Shown piece by piece: positions 40,802 to 48,991 of a DNA stretch of 64,000 nucleotides; position 1 is the stretch's first letter, and each line of letters starts with the position of its first letter. This stretch comes from UBA2377 sp964429385 (lineage in GTDB: Bacteria > Verrucomicrobiota > Verrucomicrobiia > Opitutales > Opitutaceae). Below the pieces are notes generated by a model. It ran no database searches. It saw only the letters and a program-made list of their open reading frames with translations, and was not told the DNA's origin. The stretch is taken from NCBI GenBank assembly GCA_964429385.1, contig CAYSBR010000012.1, positions 1 through 64,000 of the forward strand. Reading direction: 5' to 3'. A program made the translations under genes and the position numbers.

Positions 40802-41587
40802 ATGGAAGTCCTGATTCGCGAAAACCCCGACGTTGGCTGCGCCTTGGGCGCCAAGATCATTGCCAAGGTTGTCCGGGAAAAACCCGATGCGGTGTTGGGT
40901 CTTGCCACCGGTCGCACCCCCCTGCGGCTTTATCAGGAGCTGATCCGCCTGCATCGTGAGGAAGGGCTCGATTTCAGCCGGGTCACGACCTTCAACCTCG
41001 ACGAATACGTCGGCCTGCCTGCGGCGCACGACCAGTCCTACCGGTATTTCATGGACGAAAATCTCTTTCGTCACATCAACATCGACCGCCGGCTCACCCA
41101 CGTCCCCAACGGCACCGCGGCCGATCTGCATGCCGAGTGCCGCGACTACGAGCGCCGCATCGCCGATGCCGGTGGCATCGACATCCAGCTTCTCGGCCTC
41201 GGGCGCAACGGCCACATCGGCTTTAACGAACCCACCGGCTCGCTGCGCTCGCGCACCTGGATCAAAATCCTCTCCGAGCAGACGCTCCGCGACAACAGCG
41301 AGGTCTTCGGTTCGTTGGAGGCCATGCCCAAGCATGCCATTACCATGGGTGTCGGCACCATCCTTGAGGCGCGTCGGTGCCTGCTCCTCGCCTTCGGCCC
41401 GGCCAAGGTCCGCGCGGTCGAGCACATGATCGAAGGCCCGCTGGCCGCGATCTGCCCCGGTTCCGCGCTGCAGATGCATCCGCGCGCCACTGTCATCCTC
41501 GACGAAAACTCCGCGGCGGGGCTGCGCTACGCCGATCACTATCGCTGGATCGATCACCACAAGCTCGACTGGCAGCGGCATAAATAA
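40802..41587 (+). CDS. nagB: glucosamine-6-phosphate deaminase
   Basis: The 261-aa enzyme converts glucosamine-6-phosphate to fructose-6-phosphate and ammonia. Hallmarks are LGLATGRTPLRLY near residues 33-45, TTFNLDEYVGL with catalytic Asp, DIQLLGLGRNGHIGFNEP with the Asp-His catalytic pair, and ITMGVGTIL. The family's C-terminal DENSAAGLRYADHYRW is also present. No nagA lies beside it; galM follows 23 nt downstream, suggesting a small sugar-catabolism operon. Confidence 0.96.
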   Translation: MEVLIRENPDVGCALGAKIIAKVVREKPDAVLGLATGRTPLRLYQELIRLHREEGLDFSRVTTFNLDEYVGLPAAHDQSYRYFMDENLFRHINIDRRLTHVPNGTAADLHAECRDYERRIADAGGIDIQLLGLGRNGHIGFNEPTGSLRSRTWIKILSEQTLRDNSEVFGSLEAMPKHAITMGVGTILEARRCLLLAFGPAKVRAVEHMIEGPLAAICPGSALQMHPRATVILDENSAAGLRYADHYRWIDHHKLDWQRHK

Positions 41588-41610
41588 CTCTTCCCGATCG
41601 CTTTCACCCT

Positions 41611-42645
41611 ATGACCCCAAAACCCTTCGGCCGGCTGCCTGCTGGCCAGACCATCGAGCAATACACCCTGAGCAACGCCGGTGGCGCTTCCGCTGACATC
41701 CTCACGTATGGCGGCATCATCACCGCGCTGCGCGTGCCCGATCGGCGCGGGCAGCTGGCCGATGTTGTCCTCGGGTTTGATCACCTCGCCGCCTATGCGG
41801 CGGGCCATCCTTATTTCGGCGCGCTCATCGGTCGCATCACGGGCCGGGTCACGGCCGGTCTCCTGCCGCTGCCCGATGGGCTGCTGCGGCAGCTCGTACT
41901 GAACGACGGTCCCAATCATCTGCACGGTGGCCGGACGGGTTTGGACAAACGTGTATGGACCGTGCGTGCGGCCACTGCGCAATCACTGCAGCTATTTTAT
42001 CACAGTCCGGACGGGGAGGAGGATTATCCCGGTGCGCTCGACATCACGGTCACCTACACGCTGACGGACCAAAACGAGCTCGTGGTTGCGTCGGAAGCCG
42101 TGAGCGATCGGGTGACCCCGCTTTCGCTGGCCCAGCATTCGTATTTCAATCTCGCAGGCGAGGGGAGTGGCGACGTGCTCGACCATAACGTGCAGATTTT
42201 TTCAGAGGAAATCGTCCCTGCGGCCGATCCCCGCATGACACTCTCCGGCCGTCGCACCCCGGTGGTCGGCACGGCCAATGATTTTACCACGCCCCGCAGT
42301 CTGCGGGAGGCGCTCCCGGGGATGTTTCGAGCCCACGGCGAAAACTATCTGGTTCGCCCCACGGCGGTGGATGCCCCCACGTTGGTGGCCCGGGTGCATG
42401 AGCCGGTCTCCGGTCGCGTGCTGGAGGTTTCAACCAACGACTGCTGTCTCCAGTTCTACACCGGCGTCGCGCTGGACGGTTCCCTGACGGGTAAATCCGG
42501 CCGGCCTTACAACTCCTACGCCGGGCTTTGTCTCGAATGCCAGGGCTACCCGGACGGCGCGCATCGCCCCGATTTCGGCGATATTCTCGTGCACCCCGGC
42601 ATCCCCCAACGCCGCACCACGATTTACGCCTTCTCCACCGCCTAG
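41611..42645 (+). CDS. galM: aldose 1-epimerase (mutarotase)
   Basis: The 344-aa cytosolic enzyme interconverts sugar anomers. Visible are the N-terminal LTYGGIITALRVPDR, GRITGRVTAG, the catalytic His in LAQHSYFNLAGEGSG, and the catalytic Glu in YAGLCLECQGYPDG near the C-terminus. There is no signal peptide. It lies between nagB and the fusion oxygenase; the 12-nt gap to the latter suggests cotranscription. Confidence 0.95.
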   Translation: MTPKPFGRLPAGQTIEQYTLSNAGGASADILTYGGIITALRVPDRRGQLADVVLGFDHLAAYAAGHPYFGALIGRITGRVTAGLLPLPDGLLRQLVLNDGPNHLHGGRTGLDKRVWTVRAATAQSLQLFYHSPDGEEDYPGALDITVTYTLTDQNELVVASEAVSDRVTPLSLAQHSYFNLAGEGSGDVLDHNVQIFSEEIVPAADPRMTLSGRRTPVVGTANDFTTPRSLREALPGMFRAHGENYLVRPTAVDAPTLVARVHEPVSGRVLEVSTNDCCLQFYTGVALDGSLTGKSGRPYNSYAGLCLECQGYPDGAHRPDFGDILVHPGIPQRRTTIYAFSTA

Positions 42646-42657
42646 CTCCACTTGCTC

Positions 42658-44946
42658 ATGAGTGACGACCGCCCCACCGCCACACTCCCTCCTTCCAAGC
42701 AGCTCGACTACAGTCTCACGGGGGCAAATGCCGCCGCCGCGGTGGAGCGCGGTCTGGCCGAAGCCGATTGGTATCAATGCCCGGTGCCGCGCGAGGAGAT
42801 GCGCAAACTCCTTGAGCGCCGCGATGGCCCGGCCATTCGCGATACGCTCCTTTGGTTCGCGCTCATTCTCGTCAGCGGCTACTCCACCTATGCGCTTTGG
42901 GGCTCATGGTGGGCGGCGATTCCCTATCTGATCTACGCCACACTCTACGCCGCCACCTCCGATTCGCGCTGGCACGAGTCCGAACACGGCACCGCCTTCA
43001 AGACTGATTGGATGAACCGTGCCCTCTACGAGATCGCCTCGTTCATGGTCATGCGTGAGTCGGTCCTCTGGCGTTGGAGTCATACCCGCCATCATAGCGA
43101 CACCATCATCGTTGGCCGCGACCCCGAGATTGCCGTTCCGCGTCCGCCCAACCTGAGGAAAATGTTTTTCGGCATCTTCAACCTGCCGAATTACAAACGC
43201 TACTTCACCCAGATTCTGAACCACGCCTGCGGGCGCATGCTGCCGGATGAGAAAACCTACATTCCGGAAAGTGAGTTTCCCAAGATCTACCTCCGGGCGC
43301 GTATCTATCTGTTGATCTACGCCGCGTCCATCGGACTGTCGCTCTACACACGCAGCATCCTGCCGCTCATGTTCGTGGGGCTGCCCAATATTTTCGGCAC
43401 CTGGCTCATGCTCATCTACGGCTATACCCAGCATGCCGGCCTGGCTGAAAACGTTCTCGACCACCGGCTCAACTGCCGGACGGTCCATATGAATCCGATC
43501 CATCGGTATCTTTACTGGAACATGAACTATCATGTGGAGCACCACATGTTCCCGCTCGTGCCGTATCACAACCTGCCGCGTCTTCACGCTCTGGTTAAGC
43601 ACGACATGCCCGTGCCCTACGGCAGCATCGCGGAGGCCTTTCGCGAAATCATTCCCACGGTCCTGCGGCAGGTGAAGGATCCCGCCTATCATGTGAAACG
43701 CAAACTCCCGCCGCCACCGGTCGGCCGCTCAGAACCCTCTCTCTGTCCCGCTGACGCGCAGCCCGATGCGGCGGGTTGGATCGAACTCTGCGCCGCCGCC
43801 GATCTCGGCCGCGAGGATGTCATGCGCTTCGACCACGGGCACAAGACCTACGCGCTCTACCGCGATGATGAAGGTCAACTCCACGCCACCGACGGGGTTT
43901 GCACCCATGGCAACACCCATCTCGCCGACGGTCTGGTGAAGGGAAAGATCATCGAGTGCCCCAAGCACAACGGCCGGTTCAACCTTGCCGATGGCTCCCC
44001 CGCGCGCCCACCCGTCTGCCGCGGCCTTGCCACCTGGCCGATCGAGGAGCGCAACGGCCGCCTTTGGCTCAACCTTCGCCGCCCCGGCGGCGCGGGCGCG
44101 CGCGCGTCGCAGACTTTCACGCTTCGCGTGGTCTCCAACCGCAGCGTTGCCACCTTCATCAAGGAACTCGAGCTGGAGCCCGCGGATGCCACGCAGAAGA
44201 TCCCGTTTCAGCCTGGCGACTACCTGCAATTCGACATTCCCGCTTACGGCGAAATCAAGTTTGGCGATTTCGACATCCCCGAGCCCTTCGCGACGGTCTG
44301 GCGCCAGCACCATGTCTTTGACCTCGTGGCGGAAAATTCCACCGCGGGCCGGCGCAACAACTACTCGCTCGCCAGCAACGCCGCCACCGAGCGCACCCTG
44401 CGCTTCAACATCCGCATCGCCACCCCTCCGCCCGGGCAGGACTGTCCTCCTGGCGTTGGCTCCGCTTACATGTTCAGCCTCAAGCCCGGCGACACCGTCA
44501 CCGCCATCGGTCCCTTCGGCGACTTTCATCTCAAGCCCACGCAGAAGGAGGCCGTCTATATCGGTGGCGGCGCGGGCATGGCCCCGCTCCGCGCCCATCT
44601 CTCCCATCTTTTCGAAACCGAAAACACCCACCGCAAGGTCAGCTACTGGTATGGCGCCCGCTCGCGGCAGGAAATTTTTTACGCCGATTTCTTCGAGGCG
44701 CTCGCCATCAAGCATCCGAACTTCAGTTTCCACCTTGCGCTCTCCGCGCCGCAGCCCGGGGACCAATGGACCGGCCCGACCGGATTCATCCACGAAGTCG
44801 TTCTCGAAAACCACCTGCGCGATCATCCCAATCCCAAAGCCGTCGAGTTCTACCTCTGCGGTCCGCCGCAGATGATCAAAGCCTGCACCAAGATGCTCAC
44901 CGCCCTCGGCGTCATCCCGCAGCAAATCGCCTACGACGAATTCTGA
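42658..44946 (+). CDS. desaturase - Rieske - NqrF-like reductase three-domain fusion
   Basis: The 762-aa product joins three modules. Residues about 55-345 form a membrane fatty-acid-desaturase/hydroxylase domain with the histidine boxes HESEH, HTRHH and HVEHH and several helices; it resembles MocD. Residues about 375-475 are a Rieske 2Fe-2S domain with CTHGNTH (from 415) and CPKHNGRF, resembling MocE. Residues about 485-762 are an FAD/NAD(P)H reductase whose details (FDIPEP, RIATPPPGQD, GGGAGMAPLRAH, WYGARSRQEIFYADF, GPTGFIHEVVLEN, FYLCGPPQM) follow the C-terminal half of NqrF of the Na+-NADH:quinone reductase. It should be a self-sufficient NAD(P)H-driven oxygenase; substrate unknown. The ATG at 42658 starts 12 nt after galM. 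Confidence 0.9.
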   Translation: MSDDRPTATLPPSKQLDYSLTGANAAAAVERGLAEADWYQCPVPREEMRKLLERRDGPAIRDTLLWFALILVSGYSTYALWGSWWAAIPYLIYATLYAATSDSRWHESEHGTAFKTDWMNRALYEIASFMVMRESVLWRWSHTRHHSDTIIVGRDPEIAVPRPPNLRKMFFGIFNLPNYKRYFTQILNHACGRMLPDEKTYIPESEFPKIYLRARIYLLIYAASIGLSLYTRSILPLMFVGLPNIFGTWLMLIYGYTQHAGLAENVLDHRLNCRTVHMNPIHRYLYWNMNYHVEHHMFPLVPYHNLPRLHALVKHDMPVPYGSIAEAFREIIPTVLRQVKDPAYHVKRKLPPPPVGRSEPSLCPADAQPDAAGWIELCAAADLGREDVMRFDHGHKTYALYRDDEGQLHATDGVCTHGNTHLADGLVKGKIIECPKHNGRFNLADGSPARPPVCRGLATWPIEERNGRLWLNLRRPGGAGARASQTFTLRVVSNRSVATFIKELELEPADATQKIPFQPGDYLQFDIPAYGEIKFGDFDIPEPFATVWRQHHVFDLVAENSTAGRRNNYSLASNAATERTLRFNIRIATPPPGQDCPPGVGSAYMFSLKPGDTVTAIGPFGDFHLKPTQKEAVYIGGGAGMAPLRAHLSHLFETENTHRKVSYWYGARSRQEIFYADFFEALAIKHPNFSFHLALSAPQPGDQWTGPTGFIHEVVLENHLRDHPNPKAVEFYLCGPPQMIKACTKMLTALGVIPQQIAYDEF

Positions 44947-45086
44947 CGGTTTCTCTCATGCGACATTCGTAGGCTGAACATCAGGTTTAGAGGGTGAGGA
45001 ACGTTATCTCAACGACCTGTTTTGGAACCTTCGCATGTGGGTGTTTCTTATTTGCCGGATAGGGCCGATCCGCTTTGTTCGGCAGT

Positions 45087-46418
45087 ATGCTGCCCCGCTT
45101 GTTGATTGTGTTGCTCATCGCCACTGCGCTGCACGCGCAGGAGAAGCCGGTTGCTTTCACCGGCGCGAAAATCATTCCCGTCGTCGGCGAGCCGATTGAA
45201 AACGGCATTCTGCTGGTGCAGCATGGCAAGATCACCGCCGTCGGCGATGCCCGCGCGGTCCGGCTTTCCTCGGACGTGGAGATCATTGATGTCACCGGCA
45301 AGGTCATCATGCCCGGGCTCATCGATTCCCACAGTCACATCGGCGGCGCGCAGGGCGCGGACGGTTCCTCGCCCATCCAACCCGAGACGCGGGTGATTGA
45401 TTCGCTCAACGTCCGCGATCCCCGTCTGCAGAAGGCCCGCGCCGGCGGCATCACGGCGGTCAACATCATGCCCGGCTCCGGGCACCTCGTCAGCGGCCAG
45501 ACCCTCTATCTCAAGCTGCGCACCGCCCGGATCATTGATGACCTGCTCATCCCCTTGGCTGACGGCACGCCGGCCGGTGGACTCAAGATGGCCAACGGCA
45601 CCAACCCTCTGAAGTCCGGCGGCGGGTTTCCCGGCACCCGTGCCAAGTCCGCCGCCCTGGTTCGCGCGCAGTTCATCAAGGCGCAGGAATACCGGGCGAA
45701 GCGCGCCCTGGCCGGGGATGATCCCGAGAAACTGCCCGCGCGCGATCTCGCTCTCGAGATGCTGGTCGAGGTGCTCGATGGGAAACGTGTCGTGCAGCAC
45801 CACACGCACCGCCACGACGACATCCTCACCGTCCTGCGCCTTGCGCGTGAGTTCGGTTTCAAGGTCGTGCTTCATCATGTCAGCGACGGCTGGCAGGTGG
45901 CGGATGAAATCGCCGCGGCGGGCGCGGCCTGTTCCATCATCGTCATTGATTCGCCCGGCGGCAAACTGGAGACCGGTGAACTGACCCTGAAGACCGGCGC
46001 GGTGCTCGAACGGGCCGGCGTGCTCGTCGGCTTCCACACGGACGATGGGGTCAACGACTCGCGTCACTTCCTGCGTTCCGCCGCGCTGTCGGTGCGGGCG
46101 GGCATGAGCCGCGAGGGTGCGCTGCACGGCCTGACTCTCGCCAATGCCCGGATGCTCGGGCTGGAGGATCTCATCGGTTCCCTCGAAGCGGGCAAGGATG
46201 CCGACTTCATCCTTCTCTCTGGCGATCCGCTGAGCGTTTACACCCAGATCGAGCAGACCTGGGTGGAGGGGATGAAAGTTTTTGATTTCAGCGACCCGCA
46301 GGACCGGATCTACGCGCTGGGCGGACCCGGGGCGGGCGATGTCCTGCGGCCGCAGCTTTGCTGCTACGGCAGCGCTTGGGATCTCATCATCGCCGCCAAT
46401 CAGAAAGGTGCCCAATGA
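45087..46418 (+). CDS. exported amidohydrolase-family protein
   Basis: The 443-aa product starts with a signal peptide (MLPRLLIVLLIATALHAQ). The amidohydrolase fold shows an intact metal site: GLIDSHSHIGG (HxH), HHTHRHDD, VVLHHVSDGW and the Asp in FHTDDGVNDSR, then the C-terminal ANARMLGLEDLIGSLEAGKDADFILL. Such proteins hydrolyse cyclic amides or act as periplasmic imidazolonepropionase-like enzymes; the substrate is unknown. The next gene, a related but metal-site-less protein, overlaps its stop by 4 nt (ATGA), implying the two are made together. Confidence 0.9.
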   Translation: MLPRLLIVLLIATALHAQEKPVAFTGAKIIPVVGEPIENGILLVQHGKITAVGDARAVRLSSDVEIIDVTGKVIMPGLIDSHSHIGGAQGADGSSPIQPETRVIDSLNVRDPRLQKARAGGITAVNIMPGSGHLVSGQTLYLKLRTARIIDDLLIPLADGTPAGGLKMANGTNPLKSGGGFPGTRAKSAALVRAQFIKAQEYRAKRALAGDDPEKLPARDLALEMLVEVLDGKRVVQHHTHRHDDILTVLRLAREFGFKVVLHHVSDGWQVADEIAAAGAACSIIVIDSPGGKLETGELTLKTGAVLERAGVLVGFHTDDGVNDSRHFLRSAALSVRAGMSREGALHGLTLANARMLGLEDLIGSLEAGKDADFILLSGDPLSVYTQIEQTWVEGMKVFDFSDPQDRIYALGGPGAGDVLRPQLCCYGSAWDLIIAANQKGAQ

Positions 46419-47668
46419 ACCGTCCGCATTTTCGTAATCTTTATCGTTCTCTTCTCTGTGCCGCGGCGATAATCGCCGCGCCATTCACGCAGGCCGACGA
46501 AGCCACCATGCCCGTCGCCATCCATGGCGAAACGGTTTATACCGTTTCCGGTGGATCCATCCGCGACGGTCTGGTGCTGGTGCGCGATGGCCGCATCACC
46601 TATGTCGGGCCCGCCGAAGGCGTGGCCTACACCATGGATCACCGCACCGTCCGCGCGAAGGTTGTCACCCCCGGGCTCATTGACGCCCGCAGTACCGTGG
46701 GCCTGAGCGGCCTGCTCAATCAACCGCACGACCAGGACATGCTGGAGAGATCTTCCCCGATCCAGCCGGAGCTGCGCGCAATCGATGCCTACAACCCGCG
46801 CGATCCATTGGTCGCCTATGTTCGGTCCTTCGGGGTCACCACGCTGCATACCGGTCACGCACCCGGCATGCTCGTTTCCGGGCAGACCATGATCGTAAAA
46901 ACCCTCGGCCGCACCGCCGACGGGGATGTCCTCAAGCCCGCGGCGATGACCGCGGTTTCGCTGGGCGGGGCCAGTCTCACGGCCGAGGCCGGCAAGTCAC
47001 CCGGCACCCGCAGCAAGGCGGTCGCGCTGTTGCGCGCCGAGCTTATCAAGGCGCAGGAATACGGGCGCAAACTCGGGCTTTCCGATGAAAGCAAGCGGCC
47101 CGCCCGCGATCTCCGGCTCGAAACTCTGTTGCGGGCGTTCGACGGTTCCCAGCCGCTGCTGATCACGGCGCACCGCCAGCAGGATATCATGGCCGCGCTC
47201 CGGATCGCCGCCGAGTTCAACCTGCCCATCGTGCTGGACGGAGCCTCCGATGCCCAGCTCGTCCTCGGTGAGATCAAGGCCTCGGGCTTTCCCGTGCTCC
47301 TGCATCCCACGATGATGCGCTCCTTTGGCGATATGGAGAACCTCAGCATGGAGACGGCGGCGAAGCTTCACGCGGCCGGTATTTCCTTCGGAATCCAGAG
47401 CGCCTACGAGGCCTACGTGCCCAAGACCCGCGTCGTGCTCTTCGAGGCCGCGGTTGCCGCCGGCAAGGGCCTGGGGCTCGAAGCCGCGCTGGCGGCGGTG
47501 ACCCTGGCACCCGCGAAAATCCTCGGCATCGCCGACCGCGTCGGCTCGCTGGAGGTTGGCAAGGATGCCGATCTCGCGCTCTACGACGGCGACCCGTTTG
47601 AATACGCCACCCGCTGTATCGCCGTCTTCATCAACGGCCGGCAGTTCACCGGCGAGAATTACGACTGA
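46415..47668 (+). CDS. amidohydrolase-like protein lacking the metal site
   Basis: The 417-aa exported protein (signal peptide near ...YRSLLCAAAIIAAPFTQA) is a paralogue of the preceding gene along its whole length (shared SSPIQPE.R.ID, LVSGQT, KSPGTRSKA.AL.RA..IKAQEY, GSLEVGKDADLALYDGDP). Every metal ligand position is changed: the HxH is ARST, the later His pair becomes LDGAS, and the catalytic Asp segment HTDD reads QSAY. It therefore cannot be a normal amidohydrolase and may be a structural or regulatory partner of the active one. The start at 46415 overlaps the upstream stop. It converges with exoD, their 3' ends overlapping by 10 nt. Confidence 0.88.
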   Translation: MNRPHFRNLYRSLLCAAAIIAAPFTQADEATMPVAIHGETVYTVSGGSIRDGLVLVRDGRITYVGPAEGVAYTMDHRTVRAKVVTPGLIDARSTVGLSGLLNQPHDQDMLERSSPIQPELRAIDAYNPRDPLVAYVRSFGVTTLHTGHAPGMLVSGQTMIVKTLGRTADGDVLKPAAMTAVSLGGASLTAEAGKSPGTRSKAVALLRAELIKAQEYGRKLGLSDESKRPARDLRLETLLRAFDGSQPLLITAHRQQDIMAALRIAAEFNLPIVLDGASDAQLVLGEIKASGFPVLLHPTMMRSFGDMENLSMETAAKLHAAGISFGIQSAYEAYVPKTRVVLFEAAVAAGKGLGLEAALAAVTLAPAKILGIADRVGSLEVGKDADLALYDGDPFEYATRCIAVFINGRQFTGENYD

Positions 47669-48315
47669 AGCCACTGCTTCAGCGCCTCGATCAGGTGCAC
47701 GGCGGTGCCGCCGAGGAAGATGAAGTAGAAGGTGCCGGCGGCGAACACTGCGTAGGCGGCGAGCACAAACACCCCGTCGCGCTCCAGCAATCCGCCGGCC
47801 AGCAGGAGAATGACCAGCGCGGGAAAGGTGTTGGAGAAAGGAATCGGCAGCGGCGGCAGCAATACGATGGCTGCGATCAGCATGATGAACGCATGCAATT
47901 GCAGCCGCACGCCCGAGCCGGTCAGCACCGCCAGCCGGGGGCGGAGAAGTTTTTCCAGCAGCCGGATCAACCCGGCGGCCACGGCGAACACCTTCCGGAA
48001 AAAACTCGCCGGGAGTTCCTTGCGCTGGAGCTTTTTCGGCAGCCAGGGGCGCTGGCCGAGTGTCAGTCGCAGTGCGATGAACCCGATCGCCATCCCAAAA
48101 GGGGTGGAGAGCCCCGGCAGTGGAATCGGGGTGACGAAGGGCAGGGCGAGCAGGATCACCAGCAGCATGTAGGCGCGACCGCCGAGCGTGTAGATGACCT
48201 CGCGCAGGGTGACCGGTCGGTGGTCGAATCGCTGGCGCAGATCGGCCAGCTCTTCGGAGAGCTTGCGCGGTTTCGGCCTCGCCGGGCCTGGATCAGGTGC
48301 CCCGCTTGTTGCCAT
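47659..48315 (-). CDS. ExoD-family membrane protein
   Basis: The 218-aa product has four or five membrane segments and the ExoD-family pattern: HRPVTLREVIYTLGGRAYMLLVILLALPF (in parts VTLREVI, LGGRAYMLL), PLPGLSTPFGMAIGFIALRL, GQRPWLPKKL, and LLPPLPIPFSNTFPAL. ExoD proteins are linked to exopolysaccharide production in rhizobia, with unknown biochemistry. The start MATSGAPDP overlaps the queE stop by 23 nt, so it is probably read from the queuosine-precursor operon. An in-frame ATG 20 codons upstream lies deeper in queE. Confidence 0.88.
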   Translation of the reverse strand: MATSGAPDPGPARPKPRKLSEELADLRQRFDHRPVTLREVIYTLGGRAYMLLVILLALPFVTPIPLPGLSTPFGMAIGFIALRLTLGQRPWLPKKLQRKELPASFFRKVFAVAAGLIRLLEKLLRPRLAVLTGSGVRLQLHAFIMLIAAIVLLPPLPIPFSNTFPALVILLLAGGLLERDGVFVLAAYAVFAAGTFYFIFLGGTAVHLIEALKQWLQS

Positions 48316-48988
48316 AAAGATCGAGATGCAGCCGGTGGGCGTAGCGATAACCGCGCGCCTTGCACAGTTCGCCAAGCCAGCCGGCGCGCGCGCGAATGGC
48401 CGCGGGGGTCACGCCTTCCGGCATGAGCAGCACTTTATGCCGCGGGATATCGCGCTTGAGCGAGCCCAGCATGCCTTCGATCTCATCCACGTCGGCGGGC
48501 TGGGTGACGACGAACTTGAACTGCCAGCCATGGCCATCGAGCCAGGCGCGGATCACCTCCGGCTGCCAGCGGAGCGATTCATGTTTCCGCCGCCAGGTTG
48601 AGCTGAGCCGGTCGTCGGGCGCGGAATTGAGCAGCTTGGGCGAAAGCGAGGCGAGATCGCAGGCGATCCCCGCCGGGGCGACCGTGCCGGCGGTTTCGAT
48701 CGTGATGTGGTAACCGAGCTGTTTCAGCTCACTGGCCAGTGCGGGCAGATCCTTTGCGATCATCGGTTCCCCGCCGGTCAGCACCACATGACGCGCGGGC
48801 CGGTGCGCCTGCACCGCCGCCACGATCTGCCCGACGGTCTGCGGTTTTCCCTCCGGCTGCCACGAGGCGTAGGGGGTGTCGCACCAGTTGCAGCGCAGAT
48901 TGCAACCGCTCGTGCGCACGAACACCGAGGGCACGCCGGTCAGCTCGCCTTCGCCCTGCAGGGAATAAAAGATCTCGGAGATCAGCAT
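48293..48988 (-). CDS. queE: 7-carboxy-7-deazaguanine synthase (radical SAM)
   Basis: The 231-aa radical SAM enzyme makes 7-carboxy-7-deazaguanine from 6-carboxytetrahydropterin in the queuosine and 7-deazaguanine pathway. It starts ISEIFYSLQGEGELTG, then has the cluster motif SGCNLRCNWCDTPYA (CxxxCxxC, about residues 29-37), VVLTGGEPM, and HITIETAGTVAP. The C-terminal part includes KFVVTQPADVDEI and VLLMPEG. It starts 3 nt after the HisRS-like gene and is in one operon with queC. Confidence 0.95.
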   Translation of the reverse strand: MLISEIFYSLQGEGELTGVPSVFVRTSGCNLRCNWCDTPYASWQPEGKPQTVGQIVAAVQAHRPARHVVLTGGEPMIAKDLPALASELKQLGYHITIETAGTVAPAGIACDLASLSPKLLNSAPDDRLSSTWRRKHESLRWQPEVIRAWLDGHGWQFKFVVTQPADVDEIEGMLGSLKRDIPRHKVLLMPEGVTPAAIRARAGWLGELCKARGYRYAHRLHLDLYGNKRGT

Positions 48989-48991
48989 GTG

